Assembly: GCF_006716565.1 (NCBI RefSeq)
Contig: NZ_VFPG01000001.1
Coordinates: forward strand, 1,488,001 to 1,552,000
Direction of reading: 5' to 3'
Length of the DNA: 64,000 bases
From: Nocardia bhagyanarayanae
GTDB taxonomy: Bacteria; Actinomycetota; Actinomycetes; Mycobacteriales; Mycobacteriaceae
Part shown: one piece after another, positions 50,855-60,315 of the stretch
How positions within the stretch are numbered: position 1 is the stretch's first letter
Layout: every line of letters starts with the position of its first letter
Notes under the pieces: model-generated
The model's input: the letters and a program-made list of their open reading frames with translations, nothing else
Databases searched by the model: none
Told to the model about the DNA's origin: nothing
Program-made: the position numbers and the translations under genes

Positions 50855-51832
50855 GTGCTCGAACCCGACCGTGCGACGCGCGCCGAGCGGACGCCGACCC
50901 TGCCCACCGTGCTGCGCTGTTGCGCCGCGCTCGCCGCGACTCCGGCCAAGCTGTTGCGCCCCCGTCGCCCCGACACCGACCTGCTGGCCCGGCTGACCGT
51001 CGCCGAGCCGCCGCGCCCCGCCGCGACCGTCCGGCTGACGGTGCTCGCACAGGGCGACATGACCGCACCGGAGACCATCGTCGCCGAGGGCGTGCGCAGT
51101 CTGCGAGAACTGTCGTTGATCATGTCCGCGTTCCTGATCGAGCACCCGAAGGCGAGGTTCATCGTCGACCCGGCGCTGTGCTCCGGCGTGCACGATCGGG
51201 TGATACCGGAGCTGCCGTTCCCCGTGCCGCTGCTCGTCGCGCCGGACAAACCGGTGCTCGGCCTGTCCGACGCGCTGGCGGCGCATGACATGGCGGGCAG
51301 CGACATCGATTTCGTGATTCCCACGCACCTGCACTGGGATCACGTGTCGGGCCTGCTCGAGCTGCCCGCCGAGGTGCCGGTCCGGTTGCCCGCCGCCGAA
51401 CACGCGTGGGCCATGCTCGGCGCGCACGCACCCGTCGGCGTGGCGCGCGGCCCCCTGCGCGGTCGCACCTTCGACCCCTTCGAACTCGACGGCCCTCCGG
51501 TGCTGACCTTCCCGCGCAGCAAGGACCTGTTCGGCGACGGTTCGGTACTGCTGCTCGACCTGGCAGGCCACACCCCGGGCAGCATCGGCGTGCTGCTCGC
51601 GGTGGACGACGGCACCCGCGTGCTGCTCGCGGGCGACGCCGTATGGAGCAAACTCCAAATCGAGCTGCTACGCGAAAAAGCCCCCATGCCCGGCCAACTG
51701 TTCGACTCCGACCGCGACGCCGCCTTCGCCGTCATCCACCGCCTGCACGCCCTCCCCGACGACATCGAGATCGTCGCGGGCCACGACCACGCCGCCGTAA
51801 CCGCCCGCGCCGCCCGCAACCCATCGCGCTGA
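50855..51832 (+). CDS. Metallo-beta-lactamase-fold hydrolase
   Basis: The product is 325 residues from the GTG at 50855. The zinc motif is His158-x-His160-x-Asp162-His163 (THLHWDH), with GHTPGS, GDAVW and a final GHDH completing two metal sites. It resembles the AHL-lactonase-like and thioesterase-like MBL group, and length suits a soluble enzyme with an N-terminal extension. A TACCGT box 7 nt upstream of the GTG suggests a leaderless message. Sharing a promoter region with the ACP-PKS-FAAL operon makes release or editing of the acyl product a reasonable guess; drug resistance or signal turnover are alternatives. Confidence 0.82.
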   Translation: MLEPDRATRAERTPTLPTVLRCCAALAATPAKLLRPRRPDTDLLARLTVAEPPRPAATVRLTVLAQGDMTAPETIVAEGVRSLRELSLIMSAFLIEHPKARFIVDPALCSGVHDRVIPELPFPVPLLVAPDKPVLGLSDALAAHDMAGSDIDFVIPTHLHWDHVSGLLELPAEVPVRLPAAEHAWAMLGAHAPVGVARGPLRGRTFDPFELDGPPVLTFPRSKDLFGDGSVLLLDLAGHTPGSIGVLLAVDDGTRVLLAGDAVWSKLQIELLREKAPMPGQLFDSDRDAAFAVIHRLHALPDDIEIVAGHDHAAVTARAARNPSR

Positions 51833-51861
51833 GGCCGCCGCCCGCCGCCTCCCAGTGCGCT

Positions 51862-52425
51862 GAGTTGCAACAGTGTCCGCGTAGGCGTTCGCGCGGAGCC
51901 GGGCTCCGCGGCAGGCGGCGTGGTGTCGTTGCTGGGCAACGGCCCGGCATCGCGCCACGTGATGGGGTGCTGCTTGTCGCGCACGGCTTCGGATTACGTT
52001 GAGTGACACTGTTGCCGGCGTAGGCGTTTGCGCGGAGCCGGTCCACGCGGCAGGCGGCGTGGTGCCGGTTGCTGGGCAGCGGCCTGGCATCGCGCCACGC
52101 CCCGGGGTTCGCTTGTCGCGCACGGCTTCGGATTACGTTGAGTGACACTGTTGCCGGCGTAGGCGTTCGAGCGCGCCGTGATCCGCGTGGCGTCCGCGGC
52201 CTGGCGCCGCGTGCTGGGCAACGGCCTGGCGTCCCGCGACGCGCCTGCGGCGTCATCTGCCGCGCAGGGCTTCTGCCGCACTGAGCGGCACGGCTGTTCG
52301 GCCAAGACGCCCAAGCAGAGCCGCGGTCCGCGCGGCAGGCGGCGTGGTGCCGGTTGCTGGGCAGCGGCCTGGCATCGCGCCACGCCCCGGGGTCCGCTTG
52401 CCGCGCACGGCGTTCGAGTCACGCT
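51862..52425. repeat. Four tandem copies of a unit of about 140 bp
   Basis: Units start at 51862, 52001, 52140 and 52283, with lengths 139, 139, 143 and about 143. Copies 1, 2 and 4 are close, sharing GGCAGGCGGCGTGGTG, GGCATCGCGCCACG and CGCGCACGGC; copy 3 has diverged in its middle. The unit length is not a multiple of 3 and both strands contain stops, so it is not a protein repeat. Longer than CRISPR repeats and without unique spacers. It may be a VNTR/MIRU-like element. Confidence 0.8.
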
Positions 52426-52548
52426 GGGCGGCAACCCAAGGGGTGTCGGCGGCGATTCTCGCCGGGGTGCGGGCTCGGTGGTCGACGCACGGTGCGTTGG
52501 GATTTCGGCGGCGTTGGGGGACGGTTCCCCGGTGTCGAGGTTCCGAGT
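52426..52548. other. Non-coding spacer between the two repeat blocks
   Basis: This G/T-rich stretch links the tandem repeats to the dispersed element. It contains GTTGGGGG and TTCCCCGG segments that weakly recall the short repeats after lon (19439-19612). No gene or regulatory site is visible. Confidence 0.4.
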
Positions 52549-52815
52549 GGTTCGGCCTACCCAGGTTTGCCTCTGAGCGGTGCTGGGCGCGTTGGGTGCC
52601 GTACCCGGCTTACCTCCCGCAGTTGTCGAGCGCGGGTTCGGGTTCCGGCGTGGTCGACCGGCTGTGGTTGCGTTTCCGGGTGGTCGTGTGAGGTGTTCTG
52701 TTGCGTCTGTCTAGGGGGCTTCCACCATTTGACTACCGTCGATAGAGAAATGGATTCGACGGTAGTCATATGGCTGCTTTTCGATCTTGATACGCAACCA
52801 TTCGACTACCGTCGA
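52549..52815. repeat. Dispersed intergenic element, copy 2
   Basis: This is the second copy of the element at 19585-19876. It has the same 13-bp inverted repeat (52730-52742 with 52756-52768) and the identical loop TAGAGAAATGGAT. A third 13-mer at 52803-52815 differs by one base. CTGGGCGCG, CCGTACCCGGCTTACCTCCC and GGTTCCGGCGTGGTC are shared, while other parts have drifted. It again lies between convergent genes, ending 12 nt before the reverse-strand stop. Confidence 0.75.
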
Positions 52816-52827
52816 ATTCGCCCGTCC

Positions 52828-54207
<1,380 letters not shown>

Positions 54208-55779
54208 ATGACCACCGGTGCACAAGCGCTCGACGAGCCGATCAGGTCGCGGCGCAACCACTGGAACAACCAGATCGCCGCCCACGCGCAGATGCGCCCG
54301 GACGCGGTCGCCCTGCGGTTCCGTGGCGTGGACACGACGTGGCAGCAGCTGCACGAGCGCTCGCAGAAGTTCGCCGACGCGCTGGCCAGGCGCGGTGTCG
54401 GGTTCGGCGATCGGGTCCTCCTCCTCGCGCTGAACTACCCCGAATACATCGAAGCGGTCTTCGGCATCAACGCGCTCGGCGCCATCGCGGTGCCGGTGAA
54501 CTTCCGGCTCACCCCGCCGGAGGTCGCCTACATCGTCGGCGACAGCGGGGCGAAGGCCATCGTCACCGACACGGTCCTGCAGCCGCTGGCCACCGCCGTG
54601 CTCGCGCAGTCACCGGTGCTGGAGACCTGCGTCGTGATCGGCGGCAAGAGCGCGGAAGGCGTGCTCGGATACGACGACGTGTTGGCCGAGGAGGGGACGC
54701 CCCACACGCCGCTGGACATCCCGGAGGACACTCCTTCGCTGATCATGTACACCTCGGGCACCACCGGCAGCCCGAAGGGCGCCGTGCTCTCGCACGCGAA
54801 CATGAACGCGCAGGCGCTGACCTGTATCCGGGCCATGAACCTCAGCCCCGAATCCGTCGGCTTCTGCACCTCGCCGCTGTTCCACATCGCCGGACTCGGC
54901 AGTCTCGCACCGTATTTCCTGCTCGGCGGCAAGACCGTGCTGCACCCCCTCGGCGCGTTCGATCCCACCGAGTTCCTCGACGCCGTGGAGAAGGAACAGG
55001 CCACCACCGCGTTCTGCGTGCCTGCGCAGTGGCAGGCCATCTGCGCCGAGCCCACCGTGAAGGACCGCAAGCTCGCGCTCACCATGCTCAGCTGGGGCGC
55101 CGCGCCCGCCTCGGACTCGGTGCTGCGCGCCATGGCGGAATGCTTCCCGAACGCCGCCAACGTCGCGGTGTTCGGCCAGACCGAGATGTCGCCGATCACC
55201 TGCGTGCTCGAGGGCAAGGACGCGCTGCGCAAACTCGGTTCGGTCGGCAAGCCGATCCCCACCATCCAGGCCCGCATCGTGGACGACGAGATGAACGACG
55301 TCGCACCGGGCGAGGTCGGCGAAATCGTCTACCGCGGACCGACTCTCATGCAGGGCTACTGGAACAAGCCCGAGGCCACCGCGGAGGCGTTCGCCGGCGG
55401 CTGGTTCCACTCCGGCGACCTGGTCCGCACGGACGAGGAGGGATTCGTCTGGGTGGTCGACCGCAAGAAGGACATGATCATCTCCGGCGGCGAGAACATC
55501 TACTGCGCCGAGGTGGAGAACGTGCTCTTCGGGCACCCCAAGATCCGCGAGGCCGCGGTGATCGCTCGTGCGCACGAGAAGTGGGGCGAGGTGCCGGTCG
55601 CGGTCGTCGCACTGATCGACCCGGACGCCGAGCTCACCCTCGCGGAGCTGGAGCCGTTCCTCAACGAGAACCTGGCCCGCTACAAGCACCCCAAGGATCT
55701 GGTGATCGTGCCGGAACTGCCGCGCAACGCGAGCGGCAAGGTCGTGAAAGTAGAGCTGCGCAAGGATTATTCGTCCTGA
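54208..55779 (+). CDS. fadD5: Acyl-CoA synthetase, FadD5-like
   Basis: The product has 523 residues. The AMP-binding motif is MYTSGTTGSPKGAV, with FGQTEMSPITC, GWFHSGDLVR and the hinge DRKKDMIISGGENIYCAE; the C-terminal Lys is in RNASGKVVK. It resembles M. tuberculosis FadD5 in my memory, which is encoded next to mce1 there; here it is 44 kb from the mce operon. It activates fatty acids to acyl-CoA, possibly for recycling of wall lipids. The ATG at 54208 follows a GAGGAG ribosome site. Confidence 0.88.
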   Translation: MTTGAQALDEPIRSRRNHWNNQIAAHAQMRPDAVALRFRGVDTTWQQLHERSQKFADALARRGVGFGDRVLLLALNYPEYIEAVFGINALGAIAVPVNFRLTPPEVAYIVGDSGAKAIVTDTVLQPLATAVLAQSPVLETCVVIGGKSAEGVLGYDDVLAEEGTPHTPLDIPEDTPSLIMYTSGTTGSPKGAVLSHANMNAQALTCIRAMNLSPESVGFCTSPLFHIAGLGSLAPYFLLGGKTVLHPLGAFDPTEFLDAVEKEQATTAFCVPAQWQAICAEPTVKDRKLALTMLSWGAAPASDSVLRAMAECFPNAANVAVFGQTEMSPITCVLEGKDALRKLGSVGKPIPTIQARIVDDEMNDVAPGEVGEIVYRGPTLMQGYWNKPEATAEAFAGGWFHSGDLVRTDEEGFVWVVDRKKDMIISGGENIYCAEVENVLFGHPKIREAAVIARAHEKWGEVPVAVVALIDPDAELTLAELEPFLNENLARYKHPKDLVIVPELPRNASGKVVKVELRKDYSS

Positions 55780-55792
55780 TCCCTGCGCGTAC

Positions 55793-55826
55793 GCCGATTT
55801 CCACGAACTGGGTGGTGGAAATCGGC
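55793..55826 (+). terminator. Hairpin between fadD5 and isochorismatase-like gene
   Basis: A perfect 12-bp stem, GCCGATTTCCAC (55793-55804) with 55815-55826, has a 10-nt loop and begins 14 nt after the fadD5 stop. It lies only 35 nt before the next start, so it probably ends or weakens transcription between the two genes. Confidence 0.7.
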
Positions 55827-55860
55827 CACACGCGCGGCGCGGATGCGTGAGTATCGAGGC

Positions 55861-56463
55861 ATGGCGATCCCCCGCATCCGCGCCGCCGTGCTGGCCCTGC
55901 ACTGGCAGGTGAACATCGTTCGGCCCGAAGGCTTCTTCGGCCCGATGCTGGCCGGGCCGGTCGCGGCGAGCGGTGTCGTGCCGCGCGCGGTGGACTTCCA
56001 CGACGCGGCCGCCGAAGCCGATCTTCCGGTGATCTTCACCCGGTTCACCATCCCCGTCGGCGAGGGCGCTCTGGTGCGCAACACCGGTTTCATGCGGTCG
56101 GTGGGCGCGGCGCAGACCGAATTTCGTCCGGAATCGCCCGGCGCGCAAGTCATCACGGAGATGAAGGATCAGCCGAGCGCGGTATACGACAATCAGAAGC
56201 TCTCCGGGCTCGCGGGCAGCGGCCTACCCGACTGGCTGACCGAGCACGGCCTGGACACCTTGTTCCTCACCGGCGTCGCCACCAACCTCACCGTCGAGCA
56301 GACCGCCCGCCACGCAACGGATCTCGGCTTCACGGTGCATCCGATCGCCGACTGCGTCACCGCCGCCGAGCCCGCCGCCCACGAGGCCGCCCTCGCCAAC
56401 CTCGAACTGGTCACCGCGGGCTGCCTGACCGCCGCCGAAGCCCTCGACCTCGTCCGCCGCTGA
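55861..56463 (+). CDS. Isochorismatase-fold protein lacking the catalytic triad
   Basis: This 200-residue protein has the fold of the isochorismatase-like cysteine hydrolases (GVATNLTVEQTARHATDLGF, SGLAGSGLPDWL). However, the three catalytic positions appear changed: His14 in VLALHWQ where Asp is expected, Asn111 in place of Lys, and Thr144 (NLTVEQT) in place of Cys. It should therefore be a pseudoenzyme or use another chemistry. The ATG at 55861 has GAGGC just upstream; an ATG at 55843 is the alternative. It is separated from fadD5 by a hairpin. Confidence 0.78.
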   Translation: MAIPRIRAAVLALHWQVNIVRPEGFFGPMLAGPVAASGVVPRAVDFHDAAAEADLPVIFTRFTIPVGEGALVRNTGFMRSVGAAQTEFRPESPGAQVITEMKDQPSAVYDNQKLSGLAGSGLPDWLTEHGLDTLFLTGVATNLTVEQTARHATDLGFTVHPIADCVTAAEPAAHEAALANLELVTAGCLTAAEALDLVRR

Positions 56464-56504
56464 TCCGCGGATCGGTGGTCGACTGCTGCTCGCCGACAGG
56501 GCGT

Positions 56505-57083
56505 TCAGCGAAGCCGGTCGAGTAGCCCGGGCCCGACCAGCTCCGCCAAGCGCCGATAGGCGACCTCCGCCGGAATCGGCGGGTCCGCGTCGGCGATCGC
56601 GCCGAGCGTGCCGACCACGCCCCAGGACAGGAAGTTCACCATCGCCGTGAACTCCTCGTCGTCCATGGCGAAGCGCCCGGACAGTTGTTCGGTGAGCACC
56701 CGGCCGACCATGCCGCGGGTGGCGCGTAGCAGCTGACCGCCCGCCTTGCGGCCGAGCAGCGCCCGGTAGACCTCGGGATTTTCCGCGGCAAGCCCGAAGA
56801 GCGTGTAGAGCGGTGCGAGCGGCGCCGAGGGTGGCGGCGCGGCGGGGTCCTCCGGACGGGCCGCGGTGATGGCGGCGCGCAGGTACTCGGTGCTGCTCAC
56901 CAGCAGCAGGTCGTCCTTGTCGCGGAAGTGCGCGTAGAAGGTGGAGCGTCCGACGTCCGCGCGATCCAGGATGTCGCGCACCGTGATTCGCTCGTAGGGA
57001 CGTTCCAGCAGCAGTTCGATCAGCGCCCGGTGCAACGTCGCCCTGGTCCGCCGCACCCGGCGGTCGGTTTTCTCGTTCATCAT
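56505..57083 (-). CDS. TetR family regulator
   Basis: The product is 192 residues with an N-terminal helix-turn-helix (ITVRDILDRADVGRSTFYAHFRDKDDLL) of clear TetR type, similar to the AcrR group with a TetR_C-like ligand domain. The ATG at 57083 (or 57080) directly precedes the conserved segment; the longer frame is unsupported. It is divergent from a methyltransferase gene. Two direct copies of CCGGACGGAT (57098-57107 and 57127-57136) in the space between may be binding sites. Confidence 0.87.
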   Translation of the reverse strand: MMNEKTDRRVRRTRATLHRALIELLLERPYERITVRDILDRADVGRSTFYAHFRDKDDLLLVSSTEYLRAAITAARPEDPAAPPPSAPLAPLYTLFGLAAENPEVYRALLGRKAGGQLLRATRGMVGRVLTEQLSGRFAMDDEEFTAMVNFLSWGVVGTLGAIADADPPIPAEVAYRRLAELVGPGLLDRLR

Positions 57084-57187
57084 CGATTCCCGCGTTCCCG
57101 GACGGATCGGGCGGTGTTGTCCCGAACCGGACGGATTCCGTGCTTCTGCTTCTGGTCGCCGCGGCGACCACCTTCGATCATGAACAT
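57084..57187. promoter_or_regulatory. Divergent promoter, TetR and methyltransferase
   Basis: This region contains two direct repeats CCGGACGGAT spaced 29 nt start to start, and the palindromic ACATATGT at 57183-57190 overlapping the methyltransferase start. Either could be read by the adjacent TetR protein. The link is inferred from position. Confidence 0.4.
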
Positions 57188-57874
57188 ATGTCCGGAAACA
57201 CACAACAGTCCACAAACGACCAAGCCGCCGAGATCGGCCTGCTCATCACCCGCCCGCGCGGCTACCGACTCGTCCGCTCCGCGTTCCTGCTCGGTCGCGG
57301 GCGCGCGCTCGATGCCGCGCTCATCGTCCGCAGTGGCGCCGCCACCGGCGACCGCGTACTCGATATCGGCTGTGGCCCTGGCGATCTCGCCCGCGCGCTG
57401 TCCGACCGCGTCGGCCCGGCCGGTGAGGTCGTCGGCCGTGACCCGTCACCGCGGATGATCGCCTACGCCACCGCGCGGACGACCCAGCCGAACTGCCGTT
57501 TCGAACTCGGCCCCGCGCAGACCCTCGACCACCCCGACGCCTGGTTCGACGTGGTGACCTGCACGTTCGTCATGCACCACATCCCGGAGACCCAGCGCGA
57601 AGCCGCCCTGGCCCACATGTACCGCGTGCTGCGCCCCGGCGGCCGTCTGCTGCTCGCCGACACCCACCCGTCTGGGCGGGTCCTGCCCGCGGTGATCCGC
57701 ACGATGTCACGCTTCGCGGCGCACCGCACCGGCGACGCGACCGGACAGCACGCCGACCCGCTCGCCGCCATCGACATCCGCCGCTATCGAGAAACCTTGT
57801 CGGAGGCCGGTTTCCGCTCGATCGAATTCGAAACCGTCCCGCCGATCGCCGGAGTCCTTCTCGCGACGAAGTAG
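57188..57874 (+). CDS. Class I SAM-dependent methyltransferase
   Basis: The product is 228 residues. Motif I is VLDIGCGPGDLARAL (near residue 58), followed by a motif II acidic region and MYRVLRPGGRLLLAD, as in UbiE/Coq5-like small-molecule methyltransferases. The substrate is not evident. The ATG at 57188 gives the usual length. It is probably controlled by the divergent TetR regulator. The gene ends 25 nt before the convergent membrane protein gene. Confidence 0.85.
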   Translation: MSGNTQQSTNDQAAEIGLLITRPRGYRLVRSAFLLGRGRALDAALIVRSGAATGDRVLDIGCGPGDLARALSDRVGPAGEVVGRDPSPRMIAYATARTTQPNCRFELGPAQTLDHPDAWFDVVTCTFVMHHIPETQREAALAHMYRVLRPGGRLLLADTHPSGRVLPAVIRTMSRFAAHRTGDATGQHADPLAAIDIRRYRETLSEAGFRSIEFETVPPIAGVLLATK

Positions 57875-57899
57875 CAAGGCCGCGCAGACACGGAGCGAA

Positions 57900-60272
57900 T
57901 CAGATCATGTTCTTCGCGGTCATCCAGCGCATGGTGAACCAGCCGCAGAACACCGGCAGCCAGCAGGTGAGTACGCGGTAGAGCAGCACCGCGGGCACGG
58001 CGATGTTCGCGGGGAGGCCGAAGGCGGCCAGACCGCCGATCAGCGCCGCCTCGACGGCGCCGACGCCGCCGGGGGTCGGGGCGGCCGAGGCGAGCGTGCC
58101 GCCGATCATGGTGACGATCGTGACGGTGACGAACGTGGTGCCGCCGCCGAATGCCTCCACGCTGGCCCACAGCGCACCCGCCATGCCGAGCGTGATGGCG
58201 GCACAGCCCGCCACGATGATGGCGAACCGCTTCGGGTCCCGTGCCAGCTGGCCCAGTTCGCCGAGCACTTCCTGGAGTTGCGGCCGGACCGAATTGTTCA
58301 GCCAGCGACGCAGTTTCGGCACGAACATGAACGTGCCGATGATGCCGACACCGACACCGGCGGCCAGATAGATGACGGTCGGGTCCGGCACGAAGTGCGA
58401 GAGGTCCGCCGAGGTCCCCGCCACGATGCTGAACAGGATCAACAGGCTGACGTGGGTGATCACCTGCACCGCCTGCTGCAGCGCGACGGCGGCGGTGGCT
58501 CGCACCGCGCCGAGTCCGCTCTTCTGCAAGAACCGCACACTCAAGGCGAGACCGCCGACGCGCGCGGGCGTGGTCGTCGCGGCGAAGGTGTTGGCGATCT
58601 GCATGACGACCAGGTTGCGGAAGTTCGCCATGCCGGAGGCGCACGCCCACAGCGCGGCCGCGGCGCCGATGTAGGTGAGGCTGGAGACGGCGAGCCCGAG
58701 CAGCGCCCACCACCAGTTGGCCGTCTTCAGCTGGGTGAAGAAGGTCGGGACCTGGCTGATGAACGGGTACGCCACGTAGACCAGGCCGATCAGCAGCACC
58801 AGCTGAATGATCTGGTTGCGGGAGAACCGGGTGATCTGATCGGCCTCGATCCGATCCTTGCCGGTCTGCTCGCGCACCTCGTCGCGGGTCTCGGAGACGA
58901 TCGAACCCCACTCCGGGATCGAGACCCGGATACCGGACGGCATGGCCGACTTGGTGAGGCGGCGGGTCGCGGTGAGCACGGTCTGCTCGCCGAGCGCGTC
59001 GATGGCGGCGCGCACCGCGGATTCCTTGCCGTAGACAGCGGCCGTGGTGACCAGCAGCTGCGCGATGTCGGACTGGATCTGGGTGTCCGACGCGCCGAAC
59101 TCGGCGTTGCCGAAACCGCTGAACAGCACGGCGTCCTCGGTGACGCGGATGTCGTCGGGACGCAGGTCGCCGTGCGCGATCCGGCCGGCGTGCAGCCCGT
59201 CGAGCGCCTTCCACACCGTCGGCAGCCGGTCGATCGGTGTCTCGGCGATCGAGGCGCCGCCGGAGTCGGTATGCGCGTAGAGCATCCAGCCGCGATCCAG
59301 CGCGGCCACCGCGACCACCTGCTGACCGGCGAGCTCGAGGTCGCCCGCGGCGATCGTCATCAGGGCGCGGTGCTCGACGGCACGGTGCATGGAGCCGTGC
59401 AGCGCCCCGGTCTCGCTGCTGCGGAAGGTCAGCCAGCGCCAGAGCATGCGCAGCGCGCTGTGGCTGCGCTGGTTCTTGCCGTACATCTCGACGGTCAGCT
59501 CGCGCTCCGGGCCGGTGACGTCGGCGGCGAGCACCAGCGGGCCGGAGCCGGCCGGTCGCACCACGGTGAATCCGGTGACGGTGTGCCCGCGCTTGGCGAG
59601 CACCCGCACCGCCGCGTCCAGCGGCACCTCCAGCGCCGGAGTACCGACCACCCACACGATCAGCGCGCCGACCAGCCAGCCCACCGCGAGCCCGAACATC
59701 GCCCGCGCGGGCACCACGGTGCTGACCACCAGATGGATCGGCGCGAAGGCCAGCAGCAGGAACCACCACCAGCGCCGCGGCTTGGTCGGCAGCCACGGGC
59801 TGGAGACCGTGAGCACCGCGGCGAGCATGGCGATCCAGCGCGGGTCGTCGAGGAACTGGGAGAGGAAGGTGTCGAGCCGATCGGGCACCTGCAGGTGCCA
59901 CTGCGGCGCGGAGATGCCGGTGCCGGTGATGGAGAGCAGCAGCCCGGCGACCAGCCCGGCCGCGGCGTAGCCCGCGAGCAGCTTCCACTGCCTGCCGATG
60001 ATCAGCTCGATGAGGATCGCGAACGGCAGGATGAGGATCGCGACGCCGTAGATCAGGTAGATCAGATTGGACTGGTCCGGGGTGAGGAAGTCGACGATGT
60101 CGGACACCGAGCTTTCCAGCGCCAGCCATTCCGGCCGGGTGATCACCGAGGCAGCGATGACCACACCCAGCCACAGCGCAGCGAGCATGACCCGGACGAT
60201 GTCCGTGGTCCGCCGGATCAGCGGCTGCAGGAGACTACCCGTTACCGGGATCTCCCGCCCGTCGACTCGCAT
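57900..60272 (-). CDS. LPG-synthase-type membrane protein with internal kinase-like domain
   Basis: The product is 790 residues in three parts. An N-terminal membrane block of about six helices covers residues 25-215. A soluble domain follows (about 220-460) with kinase-like motifs: H367-G-D369 in RIAHGDLRPDDIRV and LFSGFGNAEFG in place of a DFG segment. A C-terminal UPF0104/LPG_synthase_TM block has about eight helices (ATTTPARVGGL and PTPGGVGAVEAAL motifs). The UPF0104 type is linked to flipping or modification of lipids. No MprF-like aminoacyl-transfer domain is seen. The ATG has an AGGGTGAA ribosome site. It lies 43 nt after the SDR gene. Confidence 0.85.
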   Translation of the reverse strand: MRVDGREIPVTGSLLQPLIRRTTDIVRVMLAALWLGVVIAASVITRPEWLALESSVSDIVDFLTPDQSNLIYLIYGVAILILPFAILIELIIGRQWKLLAGYAAAGLVAGLLLSITGTGISAPQWHLQVPDRLDTFLSQFLDDPRWIAMLAAVLTVSSPWLPTKPRRWWWFLLLAFAPIHLVVSTVVPARAMFGLAVGWLVGALIVWVVGTPALEVPLDAAVRVLAKRGHTVTGFTVVRPAGSGPLVLAADVTGPERELTVEMYGKNQRSHSALRMLWRWLTFRSSETGALHGSMHRAVEHRALMTIAAGDLELAGQQVVAVAALDRGWMLYAHTDSGGASIAETPIDRLPTVWKALDGLHAGRIAHGDLRPDDIRVTEDAVLFSGFGNAEFGASDTQIQSDIAQLLVTTAAVYGKESAVRAAIDALGEQTVLTATRRLTKSAMPSGIRVSIPEWGSIVSETRDEVREQTGKDRIEADQITRFSRNQIIQLVLLIGLVYVAYPFISQVPTFFTQLKTANWWWALLGLAVSSLTYIGAAAALWACASGMANFRNLVVMQIANTFAATTTPARVGGLALSVRFLQKSGLGAVRATAAVALQQAVQVITHVSLLILFSIVAGTSADLSHFVPDPTVIYLAAGVGVGIIGTFMFVPKLRRWLNNSVRPQLQEVLGELGQLARDPKRFAIIVAGCAAITLGMAGALWASVEAFGGGTTFVTVTIVTMIGGTLASAAPTPGGVGAVEAALIGGLAAFGLPANIAVPAVLLYRVLTCWLPVFCGWFTMRWMTAKNMI

Positions 60273-60315
60273 GTGTTCACCCTGCCAGAGGCGGCCCCGC
60301 CGCGGCCGGGCGGGC

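Noticed and set aside
51862..52425. Tandem repeats as a CRISPR array
   Set aside because: Units are 139-143 bp, contiguous, and lack unique spacers; no cas genes are present.
51668..52434. Overlapping reverse-strand frames across the tandem repeats, as a repeat protein
   Set aside because: The 139-bp unit changes frame at each copy, so the frames are by-products of the repeat.
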